Source of the DNA: CAWFXC01 sp963819735
GTDB taxonomy: Bacteria; Actinomycetota; Acidimicrobiia; IMCC26256; DASPTH01
DNA: 64,000 nucleotides
Assembly (NCBI GenBank): GCA_963819735.1
Contig: CAWFXC010000004.1
Coordinates: forward strand, 461,788-525,787
Reading direction: 5' to 3'
The notes beneath the pieces are model-generated. The model was not told the DNA's origin. It saw only the letters and a list, made by a program, of their open reading frames with translations, and did not search any database. Of this stretch, positions 35,149 to 44,330 are shown piece by piece. Position 1 is the first letter of the stretch. The number at the start of each line of letters is the position of its first letter. The translations under genes and the position numbers were made by a program.

Positions 35149-35268
35149 AAACGTGTGTTCGCGGGAGCGACGCTTTAGCTCGGGCCAGGTCCAGACCCTG
35201 CTCGACACGAGCCACTCCGCCCTTCCGACGCTCAGACGTGTGACCCGTCTCGCCCGGAAGAAGGTCCG

Positions 35269-35679
35269 ATGAATCAAACGCTGTCGGCGACTCTTGACGC
35301 CAAGGCCAACAGTGCACGTTTCGCTCGCACGCTGGCCAACACGTTTATGCGCGAGTGTGGTTTCGACGACCTGTTAGAGACGACGGGGTTGCTCGTCAGC
35401 GAACTGGTAACGAACTCGGTGCTGCACGCGGGTTCTGGTATCCGACTGGAAATGGCCGGGAATGGGCACGGCGTGCGCGTTGATGTGTTCGATGCCAGCA
35501 CCTCGCTACCGGTCATCAGTCCGCCAGACCCGCTGGCGGAATCGGGCCGGGGCTTGCGTCTGGTCGATAGCCTGGCTGACGACTGGGGTTCCGAACGACT
35601 ACCAGACGGCAAAGTCACGTGGTTTGTGCTCGCGGACACTCACCACGGCGCGTCATCCCCGCTGCTCTCGTTGGAGTGA
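35269..35679 (+). CDS. RsbW-like anti-sigma factor kinase (HATPase_c)
   Basis: A 136-residue GHKL ATPase with N-box LLVSELVTNSVLHAGSG and G-box ESGRGLRLVDSLADDWGSE, ending KVTWFVL. It has no adjacent STAS partner; the closest intact one is at 33.7 kb. GAAGAAGGTCCG precedes the ATG. The SigB-like promoter upstream would give feedback if this kinase restrains that sigma factor. Confidence 0.87.
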   Translation: MNQTLSATLDAKANSARFARTLANTFMRECGFDDLLETTGLLVSELVTNSVLHAGSGIRLEMAGNGHGVRVDVFDASTSLPVISPPDPLAESGRGLRLVDSLADDWGSERLPDGKVTWFVLADTHHGASSPLLSLE

Positions 35680-36168
35680 TACATGCTCGGCGTGTCGTCG
35701 AACGCGAGTTATCACGCCTATACGGAACTCTGCTTCGTTGCGCAGATCCTAATTCGCGAAGCCGATGGTTCCGTAGTACCGCAGACGGCCGGATCAGAGC
35801 CCGGCCGGCCGCTTGCTGGAGCGTGTCCCTTTCGGACGCCTGAACGCGAGCGACGCTCTGGCGCGTTCGAGCTTCAAGTCGACGCGCCGCTGCGATCAAC
35901 GGTTGCTCGCAGAAGCTAACCGCCACGCCGACGCGATTCGGTCACCTCTCGGCCTTTACTAGACCGATCGAACGACGCGGTAGCACGCCTGCGCATCACT
36001 GCCCGCCGCGGAGGACAGTGAAACGGTGTAGATCACCTCGTCGTCAAATCGCCAGGCGGGAACGTCGGGTGATCACACCGGCCACTTGTGTTGCCCAACG
36101 TTCTGATCGCACCGAAGTTGCAGCAGCATCGAGATGCTCGCTGCCTTCCATCTGAGTCCGCTGATCCG

Positions 36169-36192
36169 GTTGGCGGATCGTCCAACCGGGTA
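36169..36192 (+). promoter_or_regulatory. SigB-like promoter of the second hemerythrin gene
   Basis: GTTG at 36169-36172, 15 bases, GGGTAG from 36188. It lies about 78 bases before the hemerythrin start. The 35680-36168 stretch before it has no recognised gene. Confidence 0.5.
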
Positions 36193-36270
36193 GTCGAGAT
36201 CCGCGAGGGACGGGAAGCTCAGGTTTGTTTGTCCGCTAAACCGGCGGCCGTCAGAGAAAGGGTGAAGTAA

Positions 36271-36717
36271 ATGACAAAAGACAACAGGGACGACTTGGTT
36301 GATGCCGTTCAGCGTGACCACCGCGAAGTCGAGGAAATGCTGGAAACGGTGTCGTCGGCGTCTGGCGCGGCGCGACAGCAGGCCTTCGAGCAGCTTGCGG
36401 CGAAACTGAAGGCGCATGAGACCGCAGAACAGAAAGTGGTGCATCCGCTGACGGCAAAAGGCGATGCTGACGAGGCCGAAGCGCTTGAAGCTGAGGAGTC
36501 GGAGGCTTCGACGGCGCTCGACGAACTCGCGAATCTCGATGTCGACTCGCCCGAGTTTGAACGCGGATTCGCGAATTTGAAGGCTGATGTGCTCGCACAC
36601 GCGCAGGAAGAAGAAGCTGACGAGCACCCCCGACTTTTACGGGAGACCTCCGCCGACGAACTCGCGCGACGGGCGAAGATGTTCGAAGACGCTGAGGAGT
36701 CCGCCGCTAAGACCTGA
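36271..36717 (+). CDS. Hemerythrin HHE domain protein, short form
   Basis: A 148-residue protein with the same ligand blocks as the 10.7 kb gene: QRDHREVEEM, HETAEQKVVHPL, HAQEEEADEHPRLL. It lacks the C-terminal extension of that paralog and is very acidic. GAAAGGGTGAAGTAA precedes the ATG. Likely a di-iron, O2- or ROS-responsive protein of the stress regulon. Confidence 0.87.
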   Translation: MTKDNRDDLVDAVQRDHREVEEMLETVSSASGAARQQAFEQLAAKLKAHETAEQKVVHPLTAKGDADEAEALEAEESEASTALDELANLDVDSPEFERGFANLKADVLAHAQEEEADEHPRLLRETSADELARRAKMFEDAEESAAKT

Positions 36718-37071
36718 CGCTGGAACCGTTGGTCGCATGACTGAACCTGAGGAATCCGCAGCGAACTGCACGGCGCTCGCCACTGGATTGCGGAGATTCT
36801 TATCGAGCCCCAGCGCGCCACAACCGTGCTCGGAATGAGCGCTCGGGTATCGCGCTGACAGCGACTGATGATCTCCATGCCACGACGCGAGCACCGACAA
36901 TGCCGCCGCGAAGAAACTGTCCGGGGCGGCGTTGACACTTCGACACCTATCTGGTCGATTGTTCGGTTGCACGCCAGTCTCGGCGCCCGCAGGCTTGACC
37001 GGTGTGACCCGTCCGGTCGCGGCTATCGCGCGGAGCGTTTCGATGGTGCTCACGCCGGTCACACTGCGGTG

Positions 37072-37281
37072 ATGAAAACGGGTACGCGGCGGATTTACGA
37101 ATGTGCCTCCTGCGGTTTGGAGTTTGACGCGGCGCCGTTCATGGACGACGGCAACTTAGGGCCGATCCATTCGAAGAGCTGCTATTTCAACTTCTATACC
37201 TGCTACCTCTGCTACACGCCGGTGGATCCGCTCCGGGGCGGGGCAGGCCGCGCGGTTGAGGTCGTCTCGGCCGAGGAATGA
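37072..37281 (+). CDS. Zinc-ribbon protein with an in-frame TGA at a conserved Trp
   Basis: 69 residues to the first stop. YECASCGLEFDAAPFMDDG, GPIHSKSCYFNFYTCYLC and TPVDPLRGGAGRAVEVV match the paralog at 46.3 kb almost residue by residue. The TGA at 37279-37281 falls where the paralog has TGG (Trp). The same frame then continues open through ASFHRECWEAM, again matching the paralog (SIHRECWDEG), to a stop at 37402-37404; read through it would be 110 residues against 112. The gene is therefore either truncated by a nonsense mutation, or the TGA is decoded. C-x2-C pairs suggest zinc binding; function unknown. Confidence 0.65.
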   Translation: MKTGTRRIYECASCGLEFDAAPFMDDGNLGPIHSKSCYFNFYTCYLCYTPVDPLRGGAGRAVEVVSAEE

Positions 37282-37424
37282 CAGCAGGTAACTCCGTTGC
37301 GGGCCAGTTTCCACCGTGAGTGTTGGGAGGCGATGGACGTGAGCGCGTGGTGGAAGCCAGGCGCTGGTCCGTTGCCGCTCTGGTCGCGCCGCCATCGTCC
37401 GTGACCACCCTGCGATGCATGAAA

Positions 37425-37735
37425 CTCGTTCGGATCTGGACGTCGGTCGCCGCCTGCGTCGACGGAGCCGCGCGCTGCAGCAGTACGCCACCGTTGCCCG
37501 ACCAGGCGTCTCACGCAGGCGTCATAGGGCGGCGTGCGCCGCTCGTGTGCAACGGCGCTCGAAACCGGCGCGGTGCTGTCATCCGTCACGGGTCGAACCG
37601 GCATGCGTCCGGTGGAGAGTTGAAAGTCGACCTGCACCGCACCCGAGTTGCGCAGGTCCGGTCCGTCGGGAGTGCCGCGCGCGTGAGCACCGTGGCAGGT
37701 CGCGCAGTCGCGGAGGTATACGTGACGTATGGCCG
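37425..37735 (-). pseudogene. Decayed second copy of qcrC
   Basis: The minus strand reads RHVYLRDCATCHGAHARGTP, GPDLRNSGAVQVDFQLSTGR, SAVAHERRTPPYDA, matching intact qcrC (RHVFLRDCATCHGADARGTG; QVDFQLATGRMPV; AVAQARRTPRYDA). It then jumps, with a frame change and loss of about 45 codons including the CAACH motif, to DAWSGNGGVLLQRAAPSTQA (qcrC: HAWSGGGGALLQREAPSTHH). The signal sequence and C-terminal anchor are absent, so it cannot make a functional cytochrome. Confidence 0.8.
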
Positions 37736-37933
37736 GTGCTGATTTCCTCCGAAGGGCATGTGCGATGCGCGGGGGCTAAGCATCACGACGATGCTCGTGA
37801 GCGCACAACTTGAGGTCAACGCCGCTGAGATGGCGATGTTCCGGGGCACGTCGCTTCCCTCGCGGCGGCTCCGAGCGGAGAGGAGAGGTACCCGAAGGCC
37901 ATTTTTGTCGGAACCTCCGGGCCTATCGAGCGC

Positions 37934-39748
37934 TCAACGCTCGCCCGAGCCGTCGTCACCGGAGCGCAATTTGGCGAACAGGCGCGACGCGACCGCCCGT
38001 GCGGTGTGGCTGACGACGGCACTAGCGTCGGGGTCGCCACCCAGTACGGCGGTCGCGACGCCCTTGGCTTGTTCGAACGTCACGTGCGCAGGCAGTGGCG
38101 GCACGTTCTTGTCCGTGAGGACGTCGAGCACGACGGGACGATCGGCAGCGAAGGCGGTGTCCCAGGCTCCGGCGAGGTCCTCGGGCCGCTCGACACGGAT
38201 GCCTTGCAGACCCATCAGCTCGGCGTACGCGGCGTAGTCGAGGTCCTCCAGCAGTTGGCTCGTGTCGTAGCGGGGATCTCCGGCTTCGCGCATCTCCCAC
38301 GTCACCTGATTTAGGTCGTTGTTGTGGACGACGAGGACGATGAACGTTGGGCTGTCCCACTCCTCCCAGTGCCGCTTGACCGTGATGAGGCCGTTCATGC
38401 CCAGCATCTGGAACGCGCCGTCCCCGATTGTGCACACGACCGGACGATCCGGGAATGCGAACTTGGCCGCGATCGTGTACGGCATCGAGGCGAGCATGGT
38501 GGCGAGACGACCAGAAAGGTTGCCCATCATGTTGCGCCCGAGCAAGATGTGGTTGCCATACCAGTCCGCAGTAGTGCCCGCATCCGCGGTGACGATCGTG
38601 TTCTTCGGCAGCCGCTCGTTGAGCAGATGGAATGCCAGGCGCGGGTTAATCGGGTCCGCTGGGATCTGCGCGGCAGCGGCGAGGACCTCATTCCATTCCG
38701 CCATGCTCTCCGCAATGCCGTCCTGCCAGCGGCGATCGACTCTGGGCTCGAGCAGCGGCAAGAGTGCGCCGAGCGTTGTCTTCGCGTCACCCCAGAGATT
38801 GACTTCTATGGGATAGCGAAGACCCAGGTGACGGGGCAGGAGGTCGATCTGAACGCCACGCGCCTGACCGGTCGGCGGGAGGAACTCGCTGTACGGGAAG
38901 TTGGTTCCGACCATCAGCAGCGTGTCGCAGTCCTGCATCATGTCGTAGCTCGGTTTCGAGCCGAGCAACCCGAGTTGTTGGGTGTGATGCGGAACATCTC
39001 CCGGCACCGCGCCCTTGCCCAGCAGTGCCGTGATAATGCCTGCACCGAGACGGTCTGCCACCTCGAGCACCTCGTCGGTGGCGTCGAGAGCTCCTTGACC
39101 GACCAGCATGGCCACCTTCTGGCCCTCGTTCAGCACTCCGGCTGCTCGCGCCAACTCCTCGAGCGGAGGAGCGATACGCGTCGAGGAGTGCCCCACCCCA
39201 GTACGGGACACAAAGTGCTCGCTCGTCGGGTTTTCCATCTCCAGGTTTTGCACGTCGGCAGGCAGGATAATCACCGTCGGCTGGCGGTACGCCTGGGCGA
39301 TGCGCACCGCCCGATCGATCACGAGTTGCGCTTGCATCGGAGTCGTCACCGACTTCACGTATTCGGCGACGTCACCGAACAGACGCTCCATATTGAGCTC
39401 CTGCTGAAAGTCGCTGCCCATTGCGACGCGGGCCTGCTGGCCGACGATCGCCACCACAGGCTGGTTGTCGCCAGCCGCGTCGTACAACCCGTTCATGAGG
39501 TGGACCGCCCCCGGTCCCGACGTGGCGATGCACACACCGACCTGGCCGGTGAACTTGGCGTGCGCGCACGCCATGAGCGCTGCCATCTCCTCATGCGTCG
39601 GCCGTAGGTACCGGAACGCCTTCCCCGCCGCTTCGGCCCGGCCGAGTGCACCGTCTAATCCACCGATGCCATCGCCCGGAAACCCGTAGAAGCGGTGGAG
39701 GTCCCACTCGATCAGACGATCGATGACGAAATCGCTCACGGTGTACAT
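37934..39748 (-). CDS. Thiamine pyrophosphate-dependent oxidase/decarboxylase (PoxB/IlvB family)
   Basis: A 604-residue three-domain TPP enzyme. The activating Glu is in LRPTHEEMAALMACAHAKF, the central domain is a Rossmann-like fold, and the TPP-Mg loop is GDGAFQMLGMNG...NNDLNQVTWE. It resembles pyruvate:quinone oxidase-type proteins more than acetolactate synthase, but the substrate cannot be fixed by eye. The ATG at 39748 is supported by the family N-terminus (MYTVSDFVIDRLIEWDLHRF). It diverges from the sugar-oxidation operon. Confidence 0.88.
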   Translation of the reverse strand: MYTVSDFVIDRLIEWDLHRFYGFPGDGIGGLDGALGRAEAAGKAFRYLRPTHEEMAALMACAHAKFTGQVGVCIATSGPGAVHLMNGLYDAAGDNQPVVAIVGQQARVAMGSDFQQELNMERLFGDVAEYVKSVTTPMQAQLVIDRAVRIAQAYRQPTVIILPADVQNLEMENPTSEHFVSRTGVGHSSTRIAPPLEELARAAGVLNEGQKVAMLVGQGALDATDEVLEVADRLGAGIITALLGKGAVPGDVPHHTQQLGLLGSKPSYDMMQDCDTLLMVGTNFPYSEFLPPTGQARGVQIDLLPRHLGLRYPIEVNLWGDAKTTLGALLPLLEPRVDRRWQDGIAESMAEWNEVLAAAAQIPADPINPRLAFHLLNERLPKNTIVTADAGTTADWYGNHILLGRNMMGNLSGRLATMLASMPYTIAAKFAFPDRPVVCTIGDGAFQMLGMNGLITVKRHWEEWDSPTFIVLVVHNNDLNQVTWEMREAGDPRYDTSQLLEDLDYAAYAELMGLQGIRVERPEDLAGAWDTAFAADRPVVLDVLTDKNVPPLPAHVTFEQAKGVATAVLGGDPDASAVVSHTARAVASRLFAKLRSGDDGSGER

Positions 39749-39872
39749 GCGAAGCCTCGATTCGGCCGCGCTCCGTGCACAATTGGAGGGAAGCGCCTGC
39801 AACGCGGCTGCTCCGCTGTGTTCCCGGGCCTCCGGTCGATCAAACGGGAAGCCAACTGGTTCTCCTCGGCTT

Positions 39873-39898
39873 GTTTCTTCGTGCCCGGTGGTGGGTAC
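39873..39898 (+). promoter_or_regulatory. SigB/SigF-like promoter of the sugar-oxidation operon
   Basis: GTTT at 39873-39876, 16 bases, GGGTAC at 39893-39898, an exact match to the general-stress consensus. It drives toward the genes from 40031. Confidence 0.65.
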
Positions 39899-40030
39899 CG
39901 GCTTGTCTGATGGATCGAGTCGGGCCGTCTCCGGAGGTCCTGATGGCGCGACAACTCGAGCAGTGAAGTCGTGAAGAAGTCCCGACCGCCCCGCCCACAC
40001 CGATCAGCAGCGTGCCACGATGGCGACCAC

Positions 40031-40453
40031 ATGCTCGACCGGTTGCTCGGCAATATTGAGACGGGCCGGTTCGAGCGTTCACTCTCGGGACTCACCGCAC
40101 TGGGGGCGCTCGTCACCGGTATCGAGATTTTCCTCGAGCACGACCGAGCCAGCTTCGGGAACCGCATGATGTGGTGGCCGATCGCCATCACACCCGTCGT
40201 GTCGCTCGCGGGCCTCGGCGGCGTCTTCTCGAAGCGCGTGGCGAAGACTGCGTTACCGGTCGCGTCGATCGTGCTGATCGTCAACAGCGTGCAAGGGACC
40301 TACCTGCATGTGCGGGGGATCCAGCAACGACCCGGCGGTTGGCGAGAACCTCGGTACAACGCAGAGATGGGACCGCCGGTGTTTGCGCCGGCACTCGCCG
40401 GGATGGTGGGTGGCATGGGGTTGTTGGCCGCAATCCTACGGAGGGAGCGCTGA
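40031..40453 (+). CDS. Four-span membrane protein of the oxidoreductase operon
   Basis: About 140 residues from ATG 40031 (MLDRLLGNIETGRFERSLSG); an in-frame GTG at 39971 would add 20 residues. Hydrophobic segments: LTALGALVTGIEIFLEH, MMWWPIAITPVVSLAGLGG, TALPVASIVLIVNSVQGTY and FAPALAGMVGGMGLLAAIL. The HDRASFGNRMMW and YLHVRGI segments look conserved. Its stop abuts the next gene (TGA then GTG). It may anchor the soluble dehydrogenase subunits that follow. Confidence 0.72.
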   Translation: MLDRLLGNIETGRFERSLSGLTALGALVTGIEIFLEHDRASFGNRMMWWPIAITPVVSLAGLGGVFSKRVAKTALPVASIVLIVNSVQGTYLHVRGIQQRPGGWREPRYNAEMGPPVFAPALAGMVGGMGLLAAILRRER

Positions 40454-41149
40454 GTGCGTCATTCCGGTCCAACTCCCGGGAACCGTGGCCGCTTTCCGGG
40501 CTTCGATGTCGTGGCCGAAGCCGATCATTGGGATCCGGTGACACGTCGGCTGGTGCTCGACCGCGTCGATCGGCCGCCCGACCCGTCGTTCTTCACTGCA
40601 CACGAAGCACACACTGCTCGGGCTCTGTGCGATCGCTTGCTTGCGCAGGACGATGAACCGCGAATCCCGGTTGTCGAGATGATCGACGCCCGGCTGCGCA
40701 ACCGGGAGGGCGACGGGTATCGCTACGAGGACATGCCCGAGGATTGGGATGCGTGGCGGCAGTCGCTCGCAGGGCTCGACGACGACGCCCGTGCGCACCC
40801 TGGCTCGGGCGACTCGTTGTTTGCGGGCCTCGCTCGCGCACATCAGCGGACGATCATCGAGCGGGTGCGACTCGAGTCGGGCGAGTGGCGGGGCATGCCA
40901 GCCCAGAGGGTGTTCTCGCTCTGGATGCGCTACGCGACGGCCGCGTTCTATTCGCACCCTTGGGCGTGGAACGAGATCGGCTTTCCCGGGCCGGCCTATC
41001 CCCGCGGGTACAAGGCGCTGACGGTCGGGCGTCGGGAATCGTTCGAGCGGCCCGAAGCCCACCCGGAGGACCCGATTCCGTGGGCGCAGCGAGCCGAACG
41101 GGTACGGAAGGCGCATGCGGAGGGGCTCTCCGACGGGGTCGAGCCGTGA
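40454..41149 (+). CDS. Gluconate 2-dehydrogenase subunit 3-like protein
   Basis: A 231-residue protein of the gluconate_2-dh3 type. FTAHEAHTARALCDRLLAQD and IPVVEMIDARL are the recognisable N-terminal segments; GMPAQRVFSLWMRYATAAFYSHPW and IGFPGPAYPRGY are near the end. The small subunit normally partners a GMC-family flavoprotein, which follows immediately. GTG start at 40454 adjoins the previous stop. Confidence 0.8.
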   Translation: MRHSGPTPGNRGRFPGFDVVAEADHWDPVTRRLVLDRVDRPPDPSFFTAHEAHTARALCDRLLAQDDEPRIPVVEMIDARLRNREGDGYRYEDMPEDWDAWRQSLAGLDDDARAHPGSGDSLFAGLARAHQRTIIERVRLESGEWRGMPAQRVFSLWMRYATAAFYSHPWAWNEIGFPGPAYPRGYKALTVGRRESFERPEAHPEDPIPWAQRAERVRKAHAEGLSDGVEP

Positions 41150-41150
41150 C

Positions 41151-42773
41151 GTGAATGCCGTGCAGCGCCGCAACGCGTCGGCCTGGTTGCTGCCAGACGA
41201 CGGGACCAGGACGAACCACCGTCTCCGTCGAGACATGCGCCGCTTCGACACCGACGAGGAGGTCGACCTGGTTGTGATCGGTTGCGGCGCGGGTGGCGCG
41301 ACTTTGACGCAACGGCTGGCGCGCCGCGGCTGGCGGATCGTGGCTCTCGACGCCGGTCCGTGGTGGGACCCGGACCAGGACTGGGTGAGCGACGAGCGCG
41401 GCTCGCACCACCTCTACTGGACGGAACCGCGTGTCATCGGCGGCGACGACCCGATCGCGCTCGGTGCCAACAACTCCGGCCGGGGGGTCGGCGGATCGAT
41501 GGTGCACTTCGCGGGGTATGCGCCTCGCTTGCATCCATCGGATTTCCACACGCGCTCAGCCGACGGGGTCGGCGCCGACTGGCCGATCGCCTACGAGAAT
41601 CTGCAGCCCTACTACGAGGACCTCGAGGAAGAGCTCCCGGTCGCCGGTCAGTTCTGGCCATGGGGCGATCCACACGGCTACCCGCACCGACCACATCCGA
41701 TCGGTGGCAATGGGATCCTGTTCCAACGTGGTGCGATGGCCGCCGGGATCGGGGTCCGGGTCGGACCGGTGGCGATCTCGAACGGTCGGTTCGGCAACCG
41801 TCCGCACTGCATCTACCGTGGGTTCTGCCTCCAGGGCTGCAAGGTCAATGCCAAGGCCTCACCGCTGATCACCCACGTCCCCGACGCGCTCGCGCACGGC
41901 GCCGAGATCCGGGCCGACAGTATGGCCAGTCGCATCGTCGTCGACCGGCATCGTCGGGCCATCGGCGTCACCTACTTCCACCATGGTGTCGAGCACCACC
42001 AACGCGCCCGAGCCGTCGCGGTCGCGGGGTACTCGATCGAAACCCCGCGTCTGCTGCTCAACTCGGCGTGCCGCGAATTTCCCGACGGCCTCTGCAACGA
42101 CCACGACCTGGTCGGCCGTTACGTCATGGTGCAGGGCGCGCCCCAGAGCGCCGGTCGGTATGCGGAAGAGGTCCGGCCCTACAAGGCACCCCCGCCCGAG
42201 GTTTCGAGCGAGCAGTTCTACGAGACAGATCCCGCGAAGAGCTATCGCCGGGGATTTTCCATCCAGTGCGTCTCACCACTGCCGATCACGTTCGCGGAAC
42301 ATGTCGCGGCGCAAGGCCACTGGGGCGAAGTGCTCCGCGAGTACATGCGCGACTACGTGCACTGGGCGACCTTCGGCGCGCTCTGCGAATTCCTACCCCT
42401 GGCGAACAACCGCGTCACCCTCGCCGACGAGTACGACCGCCACGGACTGCGCGTCGCACGCTTCGACTACAGCCAATGCGACAACGACCGCCAACTCGTC
42501 GAAGCCGCCACGCGCGTCATGTCGGAGATCCATCACGCGGCCGGCGCTGAAGAGGTCATCACAATCCACCGCTACGCGCACCTCGTCGGCGGCTGCCGCA
42601 TGGGCGCCACCGAAGCTGAGGGAGTCGTCGACCGCGAGCAGCGGACCTTCGCCGTACCTAACCTCTACGTCACCGACGGCAGCGTGTTCCCGACGCAAGG
42701 AAGCGCGAACCCGGCGCTGACGATCATGGCGCTCGCGGCCCGCGCCGCCGACCACATGAGCCCCGATGCCTAG
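41151..42773 (+). CDS. GMC-family FAD oxidoreductase (gluconate/sugar dehydrogenase-like)
   Basis: A 540-residue flavoprotein. The FAD-binding motif is VVIGCGAGGATLTQRLARRG; GRGVGGSMVHFAGYAPRL and the C-terminal HLVGGCRMG...NLYVTDGSVFPTQGSANPALT (active-site His and FAD-binding end) are characteristic. The start is taken at GTG 41151, one base after the upstream stop. With the subunit-3 protein it should form a dye- or quinone-linked dehydrogenase of sugars or sugar acids. Its stop overlaps the enolase-superfamily gene by 8 bases. Confidence 0.88.
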   Translation: MNAVQRRNASAWLLPDDGTRTNHRLRRDMRRFDTDEEVDLVVIGCGAGGATLTQRLARRGWRIVALDAGPWWDPDQDWVSDERGSHHLYWTEPRVIGGDDPIALGANNSGRGVGGSMVHFAGYAPRLHPSDFHTRSADGVGADWPIAYENLQPYYEDLEEELPVAGQFWPWGDPHGYPHRPHPIGGNGILFQRGAMAAGIGVRVGPVAISNGRFGNRPHCIYRGFCLQGCKVNAKASPLITHVPDALAHGAEIRADSMASRIVVDRHRRAIGVTYFHHGVEHHQRARAVAVAGYSIETPRLLLNSACREFPDGLCNDHDLVGRYVMVQGAPQSAGRYAEEVRPYKAPPPEVSSEQFYETDPAKSYRRGFSIQCVSPLPITFAEHVAAQGHWGEVLREYMRDYVHWATFGALCEFLPLANNRVTLADEYDRHGLRVARFDYSQCDNDRQLVEAATRVMSEIHHAAGAEEVITIHRYAHLVGGCRMGATEAEGVVDREQRTFAVPNLYVTDGSVFPTQGSANPALTIMALAARAADHMSPDA

Positions 42774-43893
42774 CCCGGACAACACCATTCGCGAGTTGGA
42801 GGTCCGGGCGTATCGCGTGCCGCTCGAAACGCCCGAGTCCGACGGAACCTTCTCCTGGAACGCCACGACCGTGGTCGTCGTGCTCGTCACCGCCGACGGC
42901 GCGGTCGGGCTCGGCTTCACCTATGCCGCGAAGGCGGCGGCGATGCTCATCGACGAACTCCTCGTTCCCGTCGTACTCGGGCGCGACGCGATGGACGTCT
43001 CCGGAACGTGGCGTGCGCTGGTCGACGAAGTCCGAAATGTCGGCCGCCCAGGGCTTGCCTCCATGGCCATCGCCGCCATCGACACCGCGGTGTGGGACCT
43101 CAAGGCGCGTCTCCTCGGCCTGCCACTGGTCGATCTGCTCGGTCGAGCTCGGGTCGAAGTCCCGATCTACGGCAGTGGCGGATTCACGAGCTACTCCGAC
43201 GAGCAACTCGCCGAGCAACTCCGCAGTTGGGTGTACGACGCCGGGATTCCGCGCGTGAAGATGAAGATCGGCACCGGGTGGGGCTCCGACGAGGCACGCG
43301 ACATCCGACGCGTGCGGATCGCGCGCACAGCAATCGGTGATGACGCCGCGCTCTTCGTCGACGCGAACGGTGCCTACACCCGCAAGCAGGCGATCAGGCT
43401 GGCCGCGACGTTCGCGGATCTGGGCGTCACCTGGTTCGAGGAACCGGTCTCCGCTGACGACCTGGACGGGCTGCACGAGATCCGCGATGCGATCTCACCG
43501 GAGGTGGCCGCCGGCGAGTACGGGTCCACGGTGTCGTACTTCGAACAGATGTGCGCATCTGGGGCCGTCGACGTGTTGCAGGCAGACGTGTCGCGCTGTG
43601 CCGGGATCACCGAGTGGCTTCGCGTCGCGAGCATCGCCGCCGGCCACGGCTTAGAGATCTCCGGCCACTGCGCGCAGTCATTGCACCTCGCTCCCGCCGC
43701 GTCGGTCACCAACCTCCGACACCTCGAGTACTTCCACGACCACGCACGCGCCGATCGCATTCTCTTCGACGGTGTCGTCGATCCAACGGAAGGTGTCATC
43801 ACACCACTGCTGGACCGTCCGGGCATGGGCCTCGAGCTCAAGCAGCCCGACGTCGCGTCGCTCCTGGAGTACTCCGCCCGACACGGAACATGA
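42766..43893 (+). CDS. Mandelate racemase/enolase superfamily protein (sugar-acid dehydratase-like)
   Basis: A 375-residue enolase-superfamily enzyme. The capping domain is residues 1-125. The barrel has VKMKIG (K-x-K), FVDANGAYTR (metal Asp), WFEEPVS (metal Glu), AAGEYG (metal Glu) and a His in EISGHCAQSLH. By family it abstracts the proton alpha to a carboxylate; with its neighbours, dehydration of an aldonic acid is plausible. Overlaps the GMC gene and, by ATGA, the next frame. Confidence 0.87.
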   Translation: MPSPDNTIRELEVRAYRVPLETPESDGTFSWNATTVVVVLVTADGAVGLGFTYAAKAAAMLIDELLVPVVLGRDAMDVSGTWRALVDEVRNVGRPGLASMAIAAIDTAVWDLKARLLGLPLVDLLGRARVEVPIYGSGGFTSYSDEQLAEQLRSWVYDAGIPRVKMKIGTGWGSDEARDIRRVRIARTAIGDDAALFVDANGAYTRKQAIRLAATFADLGVTWFEEPVSADDLDGLHEIRDAISPEVAAGEYGSTVSYFEQMCASGAVDVLQADVSRCAGITEWLRVASIAAGHGLEISGHCAQSLHLAPAASVTNLRHLEYFHDHARADRILFDGVVDPTEGVITPLLDRPGMGLELKQPDVASLLEYSARHGT

Positions 43894-43919
43894 GCACCCA
43901 GATCGAGGAGGCGCAAGAG

Positions 43920-44330
43920 ATGGCGGAACCAAGGGTCGTTGTCGTCACCGGTGCGAGCGCAGGACTGGGACGCGCAATCTCCCGCGCCTTCGCAGCACGC
44001 ACCGACAAGGTCGCACTGCTTGCGCGCGATGCCGACGGCCTCTACGCAACCGCAAAAGACGTCGAAACCGCGATGGGCACGCCGCTCGTGGTACCGACCG
44101 ACACGGCCCACTGGGATCAAGTCCTCGCCGCCGCGCGACGCGTCGAAGACGAACCGGGCCCGATCGACGTCCGAATCAACAACGCGATGACCTCGGTGTT
44201 CGCTGACGTACCGCGGGTTAGTTCGGGTCGCCAGTATGCGGAACGAAAAATCCGAAGTGCCGGCCGGGTCCTCCCCAGACTCGGCCGACACTTTGCGTTG
44301 ATTGGTAGCTCGAGATCAAGCTTCAGGTGA
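43920..44330 (+). pseudogene. Truncated short-chain dehydrogenase
   Basis: GAGGAGG lies 7 bases before the ATG at 43920 (an ATG at 43890 overlaps the upstream stop). The first 95 residues are a normal SDR N-terminus: VVVVTGASAGLGRAISRAFA, VRINNAMTSVFADV, similar to the 6.9 kb SDR. After about 44205 similarity stops; the Ser and Tyr-x3-Lys catalytic residues are missing, and the tail (RQYAERKIRSAGRV...) is unrelated. It probably lost its 3' half by deletion. Confidence 0.7.

Noticed and set aside
35683..35919. Plus-strand frame of 78 codons after the RsbW-like gene
   Set aside because: No ribosome site, Arg-rich C-terminus and no recognisable domain.
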